A stretch of 64,000 nt of DNA from Sporothrix humicola. Its lineage: Eukaryota > Ascomycota > Sordariomycetes > Ophiostomatales > Ophiostomataceae. This document shows, piece after piece, positions 53,401-64,000 of the stretch. The notes below the pieces were generated by a model. It had not been told where the DNA came from. It saw only the letters and a list, made by a program, of their open reading frames with translations, and ran no database searches. Position numbers and translations under genes: made by a program. The stretch's first letter is position 1; each line of letters starts with the position of its first letter. The stretch lies in NCBI GenBank assembly GCA_021396245.1, contig WNYE01000034.1, forward strand, positions 1 through 64,000, in the 5' to 3' direction.

Positions 53401-54818
53401 TGCTGGGCAAGTGGAGAATCCCGACTTTTGCTCATGTCGCTCCTGTTCGCTCTTGCCGTTCTCGTCGCTCTTTCCCTCATCCGATGATTTGGTCGACAGC
53501 TTGCAGAGGGGAAATACTGAAAAGGCAGTTGCGATCGCCAGCAAGCATTGCCATCTCAGTAGCTTTTTGGCCTGGCTCGGAGCCTTGATGGGCTGCGTTC
53601 GGTTCCCTGCGCCTGCGCCTTGTGCTGCCCACACACTGTCTTTTTACTGGTCCAGCCCAATCGCACTTGCCCAAATTGACCTGTTCTTGTAGTCCGGACG
53701 CGCACACTATACGGAGGACGCACCACACACACTTGCACTCCAGCAGCTCTTGCCTCGCTCGTAGTTTACATCATAGCCCCTCCACTCGTTCTTGGTCTTT
53801 CTTTCCCTTTTTTTTCTTTTTTTGCTTTTCTTGGGCTCTTTCTTTCTTTCGCAGCTTTTGTTACTCGTTCCTCCCTTTTCAGGTTGAACTTCTTTTATTC
53901 TCACCATTTTTTGTATCTTTCCCCTTTTTCTCCCTTCTCTCCATTTTTGTCCCTTTCCTCTCTCTCTTCCATCCCGCATCCCGGAATAGGAATACGACTT
54001 TCCTCTTTTTCAACGACGTCCACCGTCTGCCGTCATCCGCCTTTCGCAACCCTACACAGTACGCCTACACCCTGGTCGGCGTTTCTTCTCTTTCCTCGTG
54101 TTTTCTCCCGGCTGTATCCCGTATCCCGCGCGCAAGCATCCTTTTCGACTTTCTTCCCCGTTTGAGCGACTTTTGTTGTTGCCCTACATTCAAAGCACTT
54201 TTGTCATTTTTTGTGTTTCGCCAATTGATCTCTTCCTTTCTTCTTTTTACAAAGCTTCTCGCCTGCTTGCACCGCCCGCAGCCACAGATTAGATCGCCAC
54301 CGATTCCAAAATACTCCAAAAATCCAAGAGAATTGGACATAACCAGCCACCACCAGCTGACGACATTCGAGGCACTCTAAGTTCTTTCTCTCCACAACAA
54401 CAATTGCGTACCCCTGCAACAAAATACCCAAATAGCCCAAAAAAGCAGCAAAAAGCAACAAATACCACTGTCGACCTCCATTTCGAACGCAGCCCGGTCC
54501 AGGCAGAAGTCAATTTCCCGGGAACGGAGACGAACCACAGCAACAAGCTCCAATTGCTATCTCTATTTCTATTTCTATATTTGGGAATAAGAAATAGGGA
54601 ATTGAGAATTGAGAGTTTTGGTGCGTCTTTATCGACTATCGACAGCTTCCGCTTATTATTGTCGTCATATTTGATCGCATTTTGTCTGCATTTTGACACT
54701 TCTTTTGTTCCCTTTTCCCCTCCATTGCTGCTTGCCTAGCTGCTTGCACGCTTCAGCGCCCTCTTTCTTCCTCCAACTCCTCCATCTCCACCTTTCTCTC
54801 TCTCCACAGTCCACAGCC
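50437..54818. other. Long intergenic region and F-BAR/PH leader
   Basis: About 4.4 kb with no supported gene. GGGGATCAAAGG is repeated near 51327-51360. Direct GACTTGAAA repeats lie near 53070-53092. From about 53700 to 54300 the plus strand is strongly pyrimidine-rich; 54300-54815 is A/C-rich then C/T-rich, reading as 5' leader of the gene at 54819. A 167-codon frame at 53189-53692 lacks domain content. A hairpin near 52133-52148 resembles a T arm but the rest of a tRNA is missing. Confidence 0.4.
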
Positions 54819-57800
54819 ATGGCCGCGCAACAAAGCGCAGGTGCGGGCCCCATCGTGGGCAGTGCGCCTGGACCGACGACAGCTCCAGCGGGAACTGGTC
54901 CCAACTCCAGTGGTTACTTTAGCCAGCCCTATCTGCAAGCTCAACCACATCAACAACATCAGCAACCGCAACATTCTCAGCATTCGCAACTACACCCACA
55001 CTCCTACGCCGGCACTTCGTCGCATATCCCCGCCCGCTCGCCCTACACCGACAGCCAAAACTTTATGCCCTCCACCCAACAAGCGCTCTCGCCCGAAGAC
55101 GACCAGACCTACCTCAACACATTGGCCAACGCGACGCCCGCACAACAGTCGCAGTCCTACAACCCCTCCTCGGCGCTGGGACAATACTACAGCGGTGACG
55201 GTGCCAGCGAGGTCGGCGGCGTCAACAACGCCAACGTCAACGCCATGGCAGGCTCCTCCGCTACTGGCGGCGCCAACAGCCGCTTCAACGAGAACTGGGA
55301 TGCGAGCCAGCGCGGCAGCTCCATCATGGACGGCGACGGCGGCGCTTACAGCGACGGCGGCATTAGCGGCACCAGCACCCAGCAACTGCCCACCCGGTCC
55401 AATACCCTCAAGAAGAAGTCGTCACTGCGCCGCGCATCGAGCCTGCACCGTAGTAGCAGCCGTCGTAGCATGAAGGCCGGCAGCGTGCGCAGTCTCGCCC
55501 TGCAGAGCCGCAGCGACGGCGAAGAGTCTAACAGCGCCTTCTTCTGCCCTGTCCCCACCCGCGGCAACCCGACGGAAGTCCTCGCCAACCGCTTCCACGC
55601 TTGGCGCAAGATTCTCAAGGACCTGATTTCCTACCACCGCGAAGTCCAGAGCAGCTACGAGCAGCGCGCCAAGTCGCTGCAACGCCTGGCTGCCAATCTC
55701 AACGGATCGACTCTGCCACCGGGCTTCATGTCCTCCGGTGGTCTCGACGACGCCGCTCAGATGATGCGCAACTTCCACAAGCAGGCTGTCTCCGAGGCCG
55801 TCAAGGCCCGCGACATTGAGGAGGACGTCATTCTGGCCCTGACCGGTCTGCGCGCCGATCTGAGCCAGAAGATCAAGGAAATCAAGAATATCTCGGGCGA
55901 TTTCCGCAACAACGTCGACAAGGAGATGGACGCCACCAAAAAGGCCGTCAAGAACCTGCAGGACAACCTGGGACAGGCCGAGCTCGACTCGTCTCTGTCA
56001 ACCGGCCGCCAGGATCCTTACCTGCTGCGCCTATTGGCCGACCGCCAGCTCGAGCGCCAGATCCAGGAGGAGAACTACCTGCACCAGGCGTTTTTGAACC
56101 TCGAAAAGTCGGGCCGCGAGCTCGAGTCGATTGTTGTCGGCGAGATCCAAAAGTCCTACAACGCCTACGTGGGCATCCTGCGCCGCGAGGCCGACGCCAC
56201 CTGGAACACAGTCGAAGAGCTCCGCGAGGGCCCCATTGCCATGCCCAAGGACCAGGAGTGGTTGTCCTTCATCCGCAACAACGACCAGTTTATCGGCCCT
56301 GACGTGCCCATCCGTTCGTTCCAGTTCGTTACCTATCCCGGCCAGAACCATTTTGCCTGCCAGGAGATCCGCGCGGGCCTGCTAGAGCGCAAGAGCAAGT
56401 ACCTCAAGAGCTACACGGCCGGCTGGTACGTGCTGTCGCCGACGCACCTGCACGAGTTCAAGTCGGCCGACAAGATGCAAGCCCCTGTCATGTCGCTGTA
56501 CCTGCCCGAACAGAAGCTGGGCTCGCACTCGGACGCGAATTCCTCGTCGAGCAAGTTTGTGCTCAAGGGCCGCCAGACGGGCGGTCTCCACCGCGGCCAT
56601 ACCTGGGTCTTCCGCGCCGAAAGCTATGATACTATGATGGCCTGGTTTGACGACTTGTATGCCCTGACCGAGAAGACGCCGCAGGAGCGCGAGGACTTTG
56701 CGCGCGGCCACCAGCAGCTGGTGCACACCCGCAGCACCAGCCGCGCCTCGCAGCACACGTACAGCAGCGACGGCGTCGTCAACGAGGACGACGACGAGCC
56801 CTTTGCCGTGAACTCGCCGGCCGCCATGGCCGGTGCGGCAGCGGGCGCCAAGGCTGCCGAAGACGCCTACGCCGCAGCCGGCGTGCCCAGTGCTGGCCAG
56901 AGCTCCGTCCACAGCATGACTGGCCAGTCCCAGTCGGCCGTGTCCGGTGCGCCCCTTACCCAGCAGACATCGATCGTCAGCGATCCCGGTATGGCTGGTG
57001 CTGCAGGTGTCGTGGCTGCGGACGGTACTGGGGGCCCCTCTTCCCAGTACCGCTCCCAGTCCGCATCGGCCGCGCCCAGCCGCCGCCCGTCGCAGGGCGG
57101 TCGCTTTCCGTCCGACCTCCAGGTAAATGCACAGCGGGGCCTGGAGGTGCAAGCCGCCGGAATTCCCATCTCGCCCACGAGCGCAGGTGGCTCGGGCTCG
57201 CAGCGGGGCTCGGCCACGGGCGCCCCTGAGTCTACTTATGGTGGTCAAACCGCCGCCTATGGCCAGACCTATGGCAACCTTGGCCCGGCCAGTGTTGTAT
57301 CACCGCCCGCTTCCGACTATGGCGTGATTGCTGCAGCTGGTGCCATCCCGGGCAGCCAGCAGCAAGACCTTGCGCCAGAGGGATATGATGGGTACAATGC
57401 GGCCGGTGCAGCCGGCGCTGGAGCCCTTGCAGGTGCCGGAGCTGTGGCTGGTGTCGAGGCCTGGGACGCCCAGCAGCAGCAACAACAACAGCAGCAGCAG
57501 CAGCAAGCCTTCCTCGCACAAAAGGAGCAGACCGAGCTCGACTGGCAGGCACTGCGGGCCCAGCAGGAACAGCTCCGGATCGACAAGGAGAGACTCCGCG
57601 AGCAGCAGGAGCTGCAGGAGAAGCAGCGGCAGCAGATTCTTCAGCAGGCTCAGGCAGCACAACAAGCCCCCGCACTCGCACCCGCACCGACACGGACGGC
57701 TTCCCACCCGGCAGCGCCGGCCGCTCCCGTGATCCCCATGTTTGTCAATGTCAGCGACAAGAGCCCAACGGAAAACACGGTCAACGAGACGAGCGCCGTC

Positions 57801-58139
57801 AGCACGGCCGGCGACAGCGGCAAGGCCTTTAACAGCAGCAGTGATGTGGCCGCGACGGCCCTTGCCGGTGGTGTTGTCGGTGGCGTCGTGGCCAACGGGT
57901 ATGCCAACTCGAATGCCAACGGCGCCCCTCGCGAGCAGCAGCAAGTCTATGCTCCGTCCGAGACGCAGCCGCCGACCACGTCGGTTGCTGCTGGCGGCGT
58001 CGGCGTCAACGGCACTGCCAAGGACGTCAACTCTGGCGACCGTCCTCCTCTCAAAGCGCGCCAGGGCAGCGAGGCCACGACGCTGTCGCACCTGCACGTC
58101 CCCGGCGAGTTCCCCAAGACGCCTGCAGAGAGCCGTTAA
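54819..58139 (+). CDS. Slm1/Ask10-family F-BAR and PH domain protein
   Basis: Plasma-membrane phosphoinositide-binding scaffold; in yeast, Slm1/2 act in TORC2, eisosome and calcineurin signalling and Ask10/Rgc1 regulate the Fps1 glycerol channel. 1106 aa from ATG 54819; the in-frame extension to 54693 is leader-like. An N-terminal S/Q/G-rich region has a basic patch (KKKSSLRRASSLHRSSSRRS, about 196-215). The F-BAR-like helical domain is at about 255-490 (NRFHAWRKILKDLISYHREV ... QEENYLHQAFLNLEKSGREL). The PH domain is at about 512-620 (GLLERKSKYLKSYTAGWYVL ... HTWVFRAESYDTMMAWFDDL). Then comes about 480 residues of Ala/Gly/Ser/Gln-rich tail with a Q11-13 tract and a Gln/Glu/Arg helix (LRIDKERLREQQELQEKQRQ, about 925-945). 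Slm versus Ask10 orthology cannot be settled by eye; length favours Ask10/Rgc1. No intron. Confidence 0.9.
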   Translation: MAAQQSAGAGPIVGSAPGPTTAPAGTGPNSSGYFSQPYLQAQPHQQHQQPQHSQHSQLHPHSYAGTSSHIPARSPYTDSQNFMPSTQQALSPEDDQTYLNTLANATPAQQSQSYNPSSALGQYYSGDGASEVGGVNNANVNAMAGSSATGGANSRFNENWDASQRGSSIMDGDGGAYSDGGISGTSTQQLPTRSNTLKKKSSLRRASSLHRSSSRRSMKAGSVRSLALQSRSDGEESNSAFFCPVPTRGNPTEVLANRFHAWRKILKDLISYHREVQSSYEQRAKSLQRLAANLNGSTLPPGFMSSGGLDDAAQMMRNFHKQAVSEAVKARDIEEDVILALTGLRADLSQKIKEIKNISGDFRNNVDKEMDATKKAVKNLQDNLGQAELDSSLSTGRQDPYLLRLLADRQLERQIQEENYLHQAFLNLEKSGRELESIVVGEIQKSYNAYVGILRREADATWNTVEELREGPIAMPKDQEWLSFIRNNDQFIGPDVPIRSFQFVTYPGQNHFACQEIRAGLLERKSKYLKSYTAGWYVLSPTHLHEFKSADKMQAPVMSLYLPEQKLGSHSDANSSSSKFVLKGRQTGGLHRGHTWVFRAESYDTMMAWFDDLYALTEKTPQEREDFARGHQQLVHTRSTSRASQHTYSSDGVVNEDDDEPFAVNSPAAMAGAAAGAKAAEDAYAAAGVPSAGQSSVHSMTGQSQSAVSGAPLTQQTSIVSDPGMAGAAGVVAADGTGGPSSQYRSQSASAAPSRRPSQGGRFPSDLQVNAQRGLEVQAAGIPISPTSAGGSGSQRGSATGAPESTYGGQTAAYGQTYGNLGPASVVSPPASDYGVIAAAGAIPGSQQQDLAPEGYDGYNAAGAAGAGALAGAGAVAGVEAWDAQQQQQQQQQQQQAFLAQKEQTELDWQALRAQQEQLRIDKERLREQQELQEKQRQQILQQAQAAQQAPALAPAPTRTASHPAAPAAPVIPMFVNVSDKSPTENTVNETSAVSTAGDSGKAFNSSSDVAATALAGGVVGGVVANGYANSNANGAPREQQQVYAPSETQPPTTSVAAGGVGVNGTAKDVNSGDRPPLKARQGSEATTLSHLHVPGEFPKTPAESR
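57471..57506. repeat. CAG/CAA tract in F-BAR/PH gene
   Basis: Mixed CAG/CAA triplets encode about 12 consecutive Gln in the C-terminal tail. Confidence 0.8.
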
Positions 58140-59156
58140 GCAGGTGACAGCCTGCCGGTAGGCAGGTATCCGTCGGGGATCCTGTCAATCTCGAATCTTC
58201 CTATCTCCATCTTGTACACTGATCTGTTTATCTGTTCCATGCCATCTATTCCTGTCTTGCCTTCCTTCTTTATGTTGTATCTCACCTTTGCATATCCTCT
58301 TTCTTTTTTATGAAATACGGGGCGTTCTTTGGGATATTTTGCTTTACCTTTTCTGATATATTCTTGTTTTTGGTCTGCCATTGGTCTTTTTTTACCTGGT
58401 TAGAGGAGGATATCATAGGCCACGGCCTGTTTTTTCTGCGTTTACGTTTGTTTCCTCTCTTTTTTCTGTGCCTGCCGCGTTCTCGCGTCTTTTTTACACA
58501 AAAAATTTACGTCTTGTTTCTGATCACACACAATTCGTGCGAAGCTTGCATGTTTGATGATTTGAGTCCACCGGCGGGAAAGTGAAAAGGGGAGAAGATG
58601 TGGCTTGAGGGCACGGGGCGCAACTCTTTGAGGCTTCAAGACTTGGAAATGTTTCGAAGAGGCTTGATGAGGCTTGCGTCTCGTCGGCACATGGGAGAAT
58701 TTACACGTATAAAAACTCGTGTGAGGCCGAGAGGAGCAAGATCCAGCCCCGAGAAGACGTCGAGCACGAGCCACCATCACGGAGAAGGCGAAAAAGAGAG
58801 GCGGAGATGAAGAACAAAAAGAACAAAAGAACAAAAAAGAACACAAAGATATACAAAGTACACAGAATACGCAGAATACAAAATACAAATGCACATGTTT
58901 TATACCCACAACTTCATAAGATTATACCTAACGAAGTACCCATGTCCATGCCCCTAAGTCAATATATTTGCTCGCCCTCGGTTGCACGACGCCTGGATGT
59001 GCCTTGTCTCTTTCTTTGCCTTTTTTGCCAAAATTCTACGAATAGAAATTGCAAGAGCCTCCGAGAGACCATTACCTTTACGGGGCGTCTTTGCGATGAC
59101 TCGGTGCACTCGAAAGAGAAGAACGAAAATAGACAGCCGGAAGGATTGCAGGGAAT

Positions 59157-59228
59157 GTTCTGTGCCTGTGTCTGTACCTGTGATTGTGTTCATGACTGTG
59201 CTCGTGTTTGTGTCTGTGTTTGTGTCTA
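59157..59228. repeat. TG-rich simple repeat
   Basis: Degenerate TGTGTC/TGTACC/TGTTTG hexamers in tandem. On the minus strand the same bases read as a run of Asp-Thr-Asn-Thr codons within a spurious frame. Confidence 0.75.
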
Positions 59229-61716
59229 CATCTAAGGGATGCACTCCCAGTGCCGTGATATACGCAGCATCCTTTCGGGGCTGGCCGTCTTTAATATCGT
59301 ATCCCTTACTTTGAAGTGAGGAGGCTGTATTTGTCTTCATCGTGTTCGTGATAAAGTACGAGGCAGGTCGAGGGAGAGTCCAAGCAATGAGGTCGGTCAA
59401 GAAGAGTCCAGATAAGTCTCCTCGTAATGAGTGGCAGGTACGAACAAAAAGATCGACACGGTTGATGGTGTGGTGTGCTTGCTGGCAACGGTCGTGCAGC
59501 CCTCTTCTTTTCGTTCTTTTCGTTCTTTTCGCTGTTTCTCGTGTTTTTGTCTTTTGTCTTTTTTTCTTTCACGTACTTTTGTCGTCCATCTCTCCATTGT
59601 ACTTTCTTATTTTTCTAGCTCACTTTCCTCACGTTTTTGCCAACGTTGGGGATGTCCGAAAGGCCAATAGAGGAAGCTCAAAAAAGGGCGTCCCTGGTCT
59701 GACGTGTATTTTTGTGTGTGCAAGCTATTCTTTCTTTTCCTCGTCCGACGTTGCACGAAGAAGAAAAAGAGGAAGAAGAAGATGGCCTGCCTGGCCTACC
59801 CACACACACCCAAGTGCACACAGAATTATGCATGTGTTTTCTGGACAACCATTACGTTCTGCGACCGTGTACATGTGTATTGTGTATGGGTGCATTTTAT
59901 TTCGTTGCCATCGTTTTGTTTCTCGCATATATCGCGGCTGAAGTAGATATCGTGAGATGTCATCTCAGGCGCACTGAAGGGTCGCCCTTGCCTTCTGCAA
60001 TCACTGGTTGGTCCGGTAGCGGTGATGTTCATAGAAGGAAAGAAGCAAGGACGGGAATTAGTGATTGAAGAGAGGCAGGCACGACTGAGACATTTGGCAC
60101 AGAAAAAGGAAAGAGAGAGGCCCAGATGAGAGACAAAACAGGAAAGCGCAAAGGCTGTAAAAGGCTGTACGACAGATGCTCGAGTGCCTGTATTATTTAC
60201 ACGCCCCCTTCCGAGCCAATCAGCGCCGCCCCTCTGCCGATCCATTTCTCGGCCAAATTGGGACAGCCAGCGTATGGCAAGTCCAACAGCTGTTTCCGTG
60301 TCTACGAACAGCCATGCTTTCTTTTTTGTCGTTCTTTTTGTCGTTCAAGTTGATGGACGTCGCCCTCGTTTTTCTTTTCTTCTTTCTTTTTCCTTTCTTG
60401 TTCCCAAGGACGATTTTCATGTGGCGCGAACCTGAACTCACTTTGTGAGACCAATAAAAGCGCCTCTCTCCGAGCCAGCCATGCCCAGACCAATTACCAA
60501 TTAGACTGCGGGTGGCTGCCCTCACGATGTATTTTCTCAGTGAAAAGGAACGTCATTCTCTCCGTCGTAGCTTTTCTTTTTGGTCACTCAATGTTGGCCC
60601 GCATCGTCGACCGCTTCCGACACGAACACGGAGTCACAGCATCATAAACTCCAAGCCAAGGAAACCAAGTCGTGACAACACTCGAAAAAGAAGAAAAAGA
60701 AAAAGAGCGCAGCTGCAGATGTCCCCCACTTGTGAAGAGGAGGAGAGATGCAGTCTATTTACAGTTATTTTTCCTGTCGACCATCAACCGACTTTGCGGT
60801 TTCCTTGGTTCGCTTTCTGGAGATACAGATTCCGCTGTGTGCCGTATGCACTGCATGTCTTCCATTTTTCCTGTCTGGCCATCTCCAAAGCGACTCCAAA
60901 GAGCAAACAGTGATCGGCGACGATCCTTCTTCTTTTTGATAGCCTTTGTTGCCTCTCTCTCTCTCGAGCAACACCCGTAGGAATGCAATCCGCATGGCCA
61001 CAACTAGGTGACGATATCGTCCAGGTTGATACGAGTATTCGTTTCTGTTGCTTCCTCGACTCGCACTAGGATCAAGGCCTTTCGCGGCGCAGCCCGCTCC
61101 CAAGCTTCAGGATGTCACCACACAGAATCCAGCAAACAAGCATCCAGCCTCCAGGCGGCCCAAGCGCAGGCCCTGGCCATGCTCAAGGCCCGCATCGCCC
61201 CCAAAGTCACAAAAACCAAACCATGCCAGCATGTATCCAAGCTACCCCTCCCAGCAATCGACCCAAGGATATCGCTGCTTTTGCCGCCGAGGCATTCTTT
61301 TTTGTAATGCTTTTTTTGCTTCTTTTTTTACAATGTGTGTTTGTGCACTCTCACTCTTGTCGTCGTCAAAGGATTTCCCGCACAACCCCAGAAACGGGTG
61401 ATCCGAGCCCTGGGAACGAGTCAAGTCTAAAAAGAGTGAAAAGACAAAAGAGAAAAGACAAAATCAACCCAGCTGCACTCCAACCGCACTCCAACCCTGC
61501 GTCGATCATGGGTGAGGTGAGGGGTCCATCCAAAGTGAGCATCGTCAGCCACTGTGTAAGGCTTCTCTTGGGTTTTCCTCTTTCGTCTTCCCTTCTCTCC
61601 CTCACAATCCCTTTGCGTCCTCGCTTGTCCCTGATTCTTGCGTTGGCAAGTTGATGCAGGTGCGAGATGCGAGATGCAGGCCAAAAAAACGTGCATCGCA
61701 GGTATAAGTCAACAAA

Positions 61717-61860
61717 TATAGGTATAGGTATTCCGTATAGGTACAGATCTATATTTGTATGCCGTCCGTGTGTCCGTCTTCCGCTGTCCGTGCTTTCGCG
61801 TCTATCTTTGTCTCCGTGCAGAGTAACTGTCTGTCTCTATGTCTTTCCGTCTGTCTTTGA
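61717..61860. repeat. Low-complexity ATAGGTA and GTCYGT repeats
   Basis: Three to four ATAGGTA-like units (61717-61745) are followed by many GTCCGT/GTCTGT/GTCTTT units. Simple-sequence non-coding DNA. Confidence 0.6.
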
Positions 61861-64000
61861 CAGTATCGTCGCCGACGTCGTCTGTTTTTGTCTTGCCTGT
61901 CTGCCGGTAAGAAGGCTGCCTTCTGTTGTCATTCGCCCTCTGTCGCATGCACAGGGCAAGACGAGACAGCAGATTACAAGACATTAAAAGTCTCTATCAC
62001 GCGGACTGCTCGCCGGGAAGGAGATAAAAATGAGGACAAAAATATACAGAGTAAAAAAAAGGGCCCGGCCGACTCGGTATCCCTTTCCATGACTTCTTCC
62101 ATAACCTTGTCAATATTGATCTGGCCGGCCAGGACTCAACTCAGGCCGGGTCATAATCCAGGCCCAGCTCCGTACTGGATTGGCCACAGATCAGTCTGGA
62201 CAGCAGGCTGTGTCACAAGCGATTGAAGATTAAAGAAAGAAGAGAAAAAGAGTCAAAAGAAAACACTACTCAGTATCTTCTCATCCTCCCTGGAGTGTGC
62301 CCGAAAATAGCTGTCGGTGGTTGGGTGAGGTGAGAGATTCCGTGGGAGTGAGAAACAGAGAAACAGAGAAACAAGCTGAGAGGAAGGGGGGCGTGCGGTC
62401 CGGTCTTGGTCTAAGCCGGCTGAGGATCCATGCGAGACATGCTCTCAGACTCAGATGCCCTACTAGGGATCGTCACCACCACTTTCAACACTGTTGCTTT
62501 CTTTTTTGAGCTTTCTCTTCTTTCTTTTTTTTGGTCTCGCCCATGCTCTCACCCGGCACACCCACCCTCCGTTCTCCGCTGTCGCCTCCAGGCTTTCTGC
62601 TTATGGAAACCCAACCACCACCACGCCTGCAAATCCTACCCAAGCGTGCAAGCGTGCCGTCACCGCTCAAGCCAAAACCACTTACACGCCTCCCCACTTT
62701 TCACACTTTCTCCCACTTACACTCCTCACACGCAAAGATGCACCACCAGGTCGGTCCGTATCCTTGACCCTGTTGCTGGGCCCCGTTGGTCTTGCTTGTA
62801 GATCCTTCCATCCAGATGGTTGGAAGAAAAGAAGAGGCAGTAAAAAAAAGAAAAAAGAGGGCACTCAAAAAACGAAAAAGAAAAGAGTGCAGGCGGGACA
62901 GGTCGTCACTGGTCAGCCTTGTCTTTTTCGTGAATTTTTGAGAGAGAAGAAAAGAGAAAAGAAAAGGGTAAGACTCTCATCCTTCGTTGCCATGTCTCTC
63001 TTCTTCTTCCTCTCTATTCCAACATAATCTCATAATCTCTCCCCTCAAACTCTGTACACCTCACATCATCACCACTCCCCAACCCACTTCTCTACATCAC
63101 CTCTCAAACGCTTTCAACGGCCGCAGTCGTTCGTTTCGCCCCGAGTACGACTTGAGAAAGAACGAAAAGAAACAAGAAACAACAGAAAGAAAGAACACTC
63201 GTCGGACTTGATCACCACTTCCGCATCTCCATCCATATCCACCAACATCGCCTCACGCCTCACCACGCTCTCCCGTCTCTCGTTGCTCGTCTCTGCATCC
63301 TGCCGTGCTCGTCAAACCGAGCCTGTTATAGGTCTGGAGTGACTCGACCCTTCAGGAGGACTCTCCAAAAAGACTTCTCCAAAATCCACGCTCGTGGTTC
63401 GCTCGCATCGCGAGCACATAAAAACGGACGTTGTCCACTCAACACAGGCCACTTACATCTCCACCTCGTCCACCTCGCCTCGCCTCGCTCGTCGCATCCG
63501 CCGGGGGTGACAAGAACGAGTGAGCGACGGTGGCTTGCTTGGCCTGCTTCTGGTCTTTCTGCTCTTTCCATTCTCCGACGCCATCCCGCCATCTCCATCT
63601 ATATCCGCATTTCCTCCCAGAGTACAAGAGGCGCCTCTTTTTCTAGCCTCCATTGGCGTGCATCCAGCTGTTTGTTTGTGTCACGGACTTTTCTTTTTAA
63701 ATAAAAAAGAACGTACACGACACCAACCCAACGCACCCAGCGCACTCCAACCATACATAATAGACACAGCCAACCAACGCCTCGGAGGAGCAGGGGACAG
63801 GGATTTTCGTCTGTTACCTTGGTCTCCCGGTCTTCCTGCCCTTTTCTGTTTCTTGGAGAGCTGCCTTTTCAGCTGATCAGACCAGTTGCAGTTGCCCTGG
63901 TTGCCCCATCATAAAAGATCCGGTATCTTGGGTCTGCATCAGAGGCTCCCTCTGTTCTTCTGTTCTTCTTTTCTTCTCTTTTTCTCTTCCTTCCTCTCCT

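Larger units (their letters stand above)
58140..64000. other. Gene-poor terminal 5.9 kb
   Basis: No frame over 200 codons and none with a recognisable domain on either strand. The region holds the 3' flank of the F-BAR/PH gene, A-rich sequence near 58800-58890, TG-rich and GTCYGT-rich simple repeats, AGAAACAG x3 (62351-62374), and pyrimidine-rich blocks near 62490-62600, 63000-63120 and 63940-64000. A short stretch at about 61130-61210 reads SSLQAAQAQALAMLKARIAP in one frame and looks coding-like but is isolated. It most resembles a long promoter and spliced leader of a regulatory gene to the right. Confidence 0.4.

Noticed and set aside
53189..53692. 167-codon plus frame upstream of the F-BAR/PH gene
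   Set aside because: No domain and no coding-like codon bias; likely chance.
58954..59400. 148-codon minus frame with Asp-Thr-Asn-Thr repeats
   Set aside because: The repeat comes from the TG-rich simple repeat at 59157-59228. The rest has no domain and no supporting splice pattern.
1..64000. CRISPR arrays, operons, prophage or insertion sequences
   Set aside because: The sequence is eukaryotic with spliced genes. No regularly spaced repeats or transposase frames were seen; the tandem repeats found are short minisatellites.

Overview
The window is nuclear DNA of a filamentous ascomycete, most likely a Sordariomycete. The evidence is GC-rich coding sequence, short introns (about 54-103 nt, one about 142 nt) with GT...AG ends and CTAAC-type branch sites, a lone dispersed 5S rRNA gene, and the gene repertoire: Zn2Cys6 regulator, F-box/DUF6546-like and 2EXR-like proteins, fungal-type POL2, COX20, SPT10, HPC2 and a Slm1/Ask10 F-BAR-PH protein. 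I cannot assign an order or species. No prokaryotic feature, CRISPR array or intact transposon was seen.

Layout. 1-12.2 kb: a Zn2Cys6 transcription factor, an orphan 459-aa protein, an orphan nuclear-looking protein, and the mitochondrial assembly factor COX20 on the minus strand. 12.2-19.4 kb: an intronless gene for the DNA polymerase epsilon catalytic subunit, whose promoter carries three MluI cell-cycle boxes. 19.4-24.6 kb: a Pol III-rich, protein-poor island with tRNA-Thr(CGT), tRNA-Arg(ACG) and a 5S rRNA gene flanking an F-box gene whose single long frame is broken by two TAG codons. 24.6-34.6 kb: chaperonin subunit CCT7, an SPT10-type acetyltransferase with an integrase-like zinc-binding module, and a 2EXR-like orphan. 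37-44 kb: a DEK-C chromatin protein, a three-exon gene for a 52-aa tail-anchored protein, AP-1 beta-adaptin and the RNA polymerase II assembly factor RBA50/RPAP1. 44-58.1 kb: HPC2 of the HIR histone chaperone and a Slm1/Ask10-family F-BAR/PH protein, each behind kilobases of pyrimidine-rich leader. 58.1-64 kb: no convincing gene; probably the regulatory or leader region of a gene beyond the window.

Most protein genes are conserved housekeeping functions (replication, protein folding, vesicle traffic, transcription, chromatin) and do not form a pathway cluster. Three chromatin or histone-expression factors (SPT10-like, DEK-C, HPC2) lie within about 23 kb, probably by chance. The most unusual locus is the F-box gene at 21351-23444. 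About 2.1 kb of uninterrupted coding frame contains two internal UAG codons and no frameshift, which fits either a young pseudogene or a substrate of the UAG-to-UGG A-to-I mRNA editing known from Sordariomycete sexual development.
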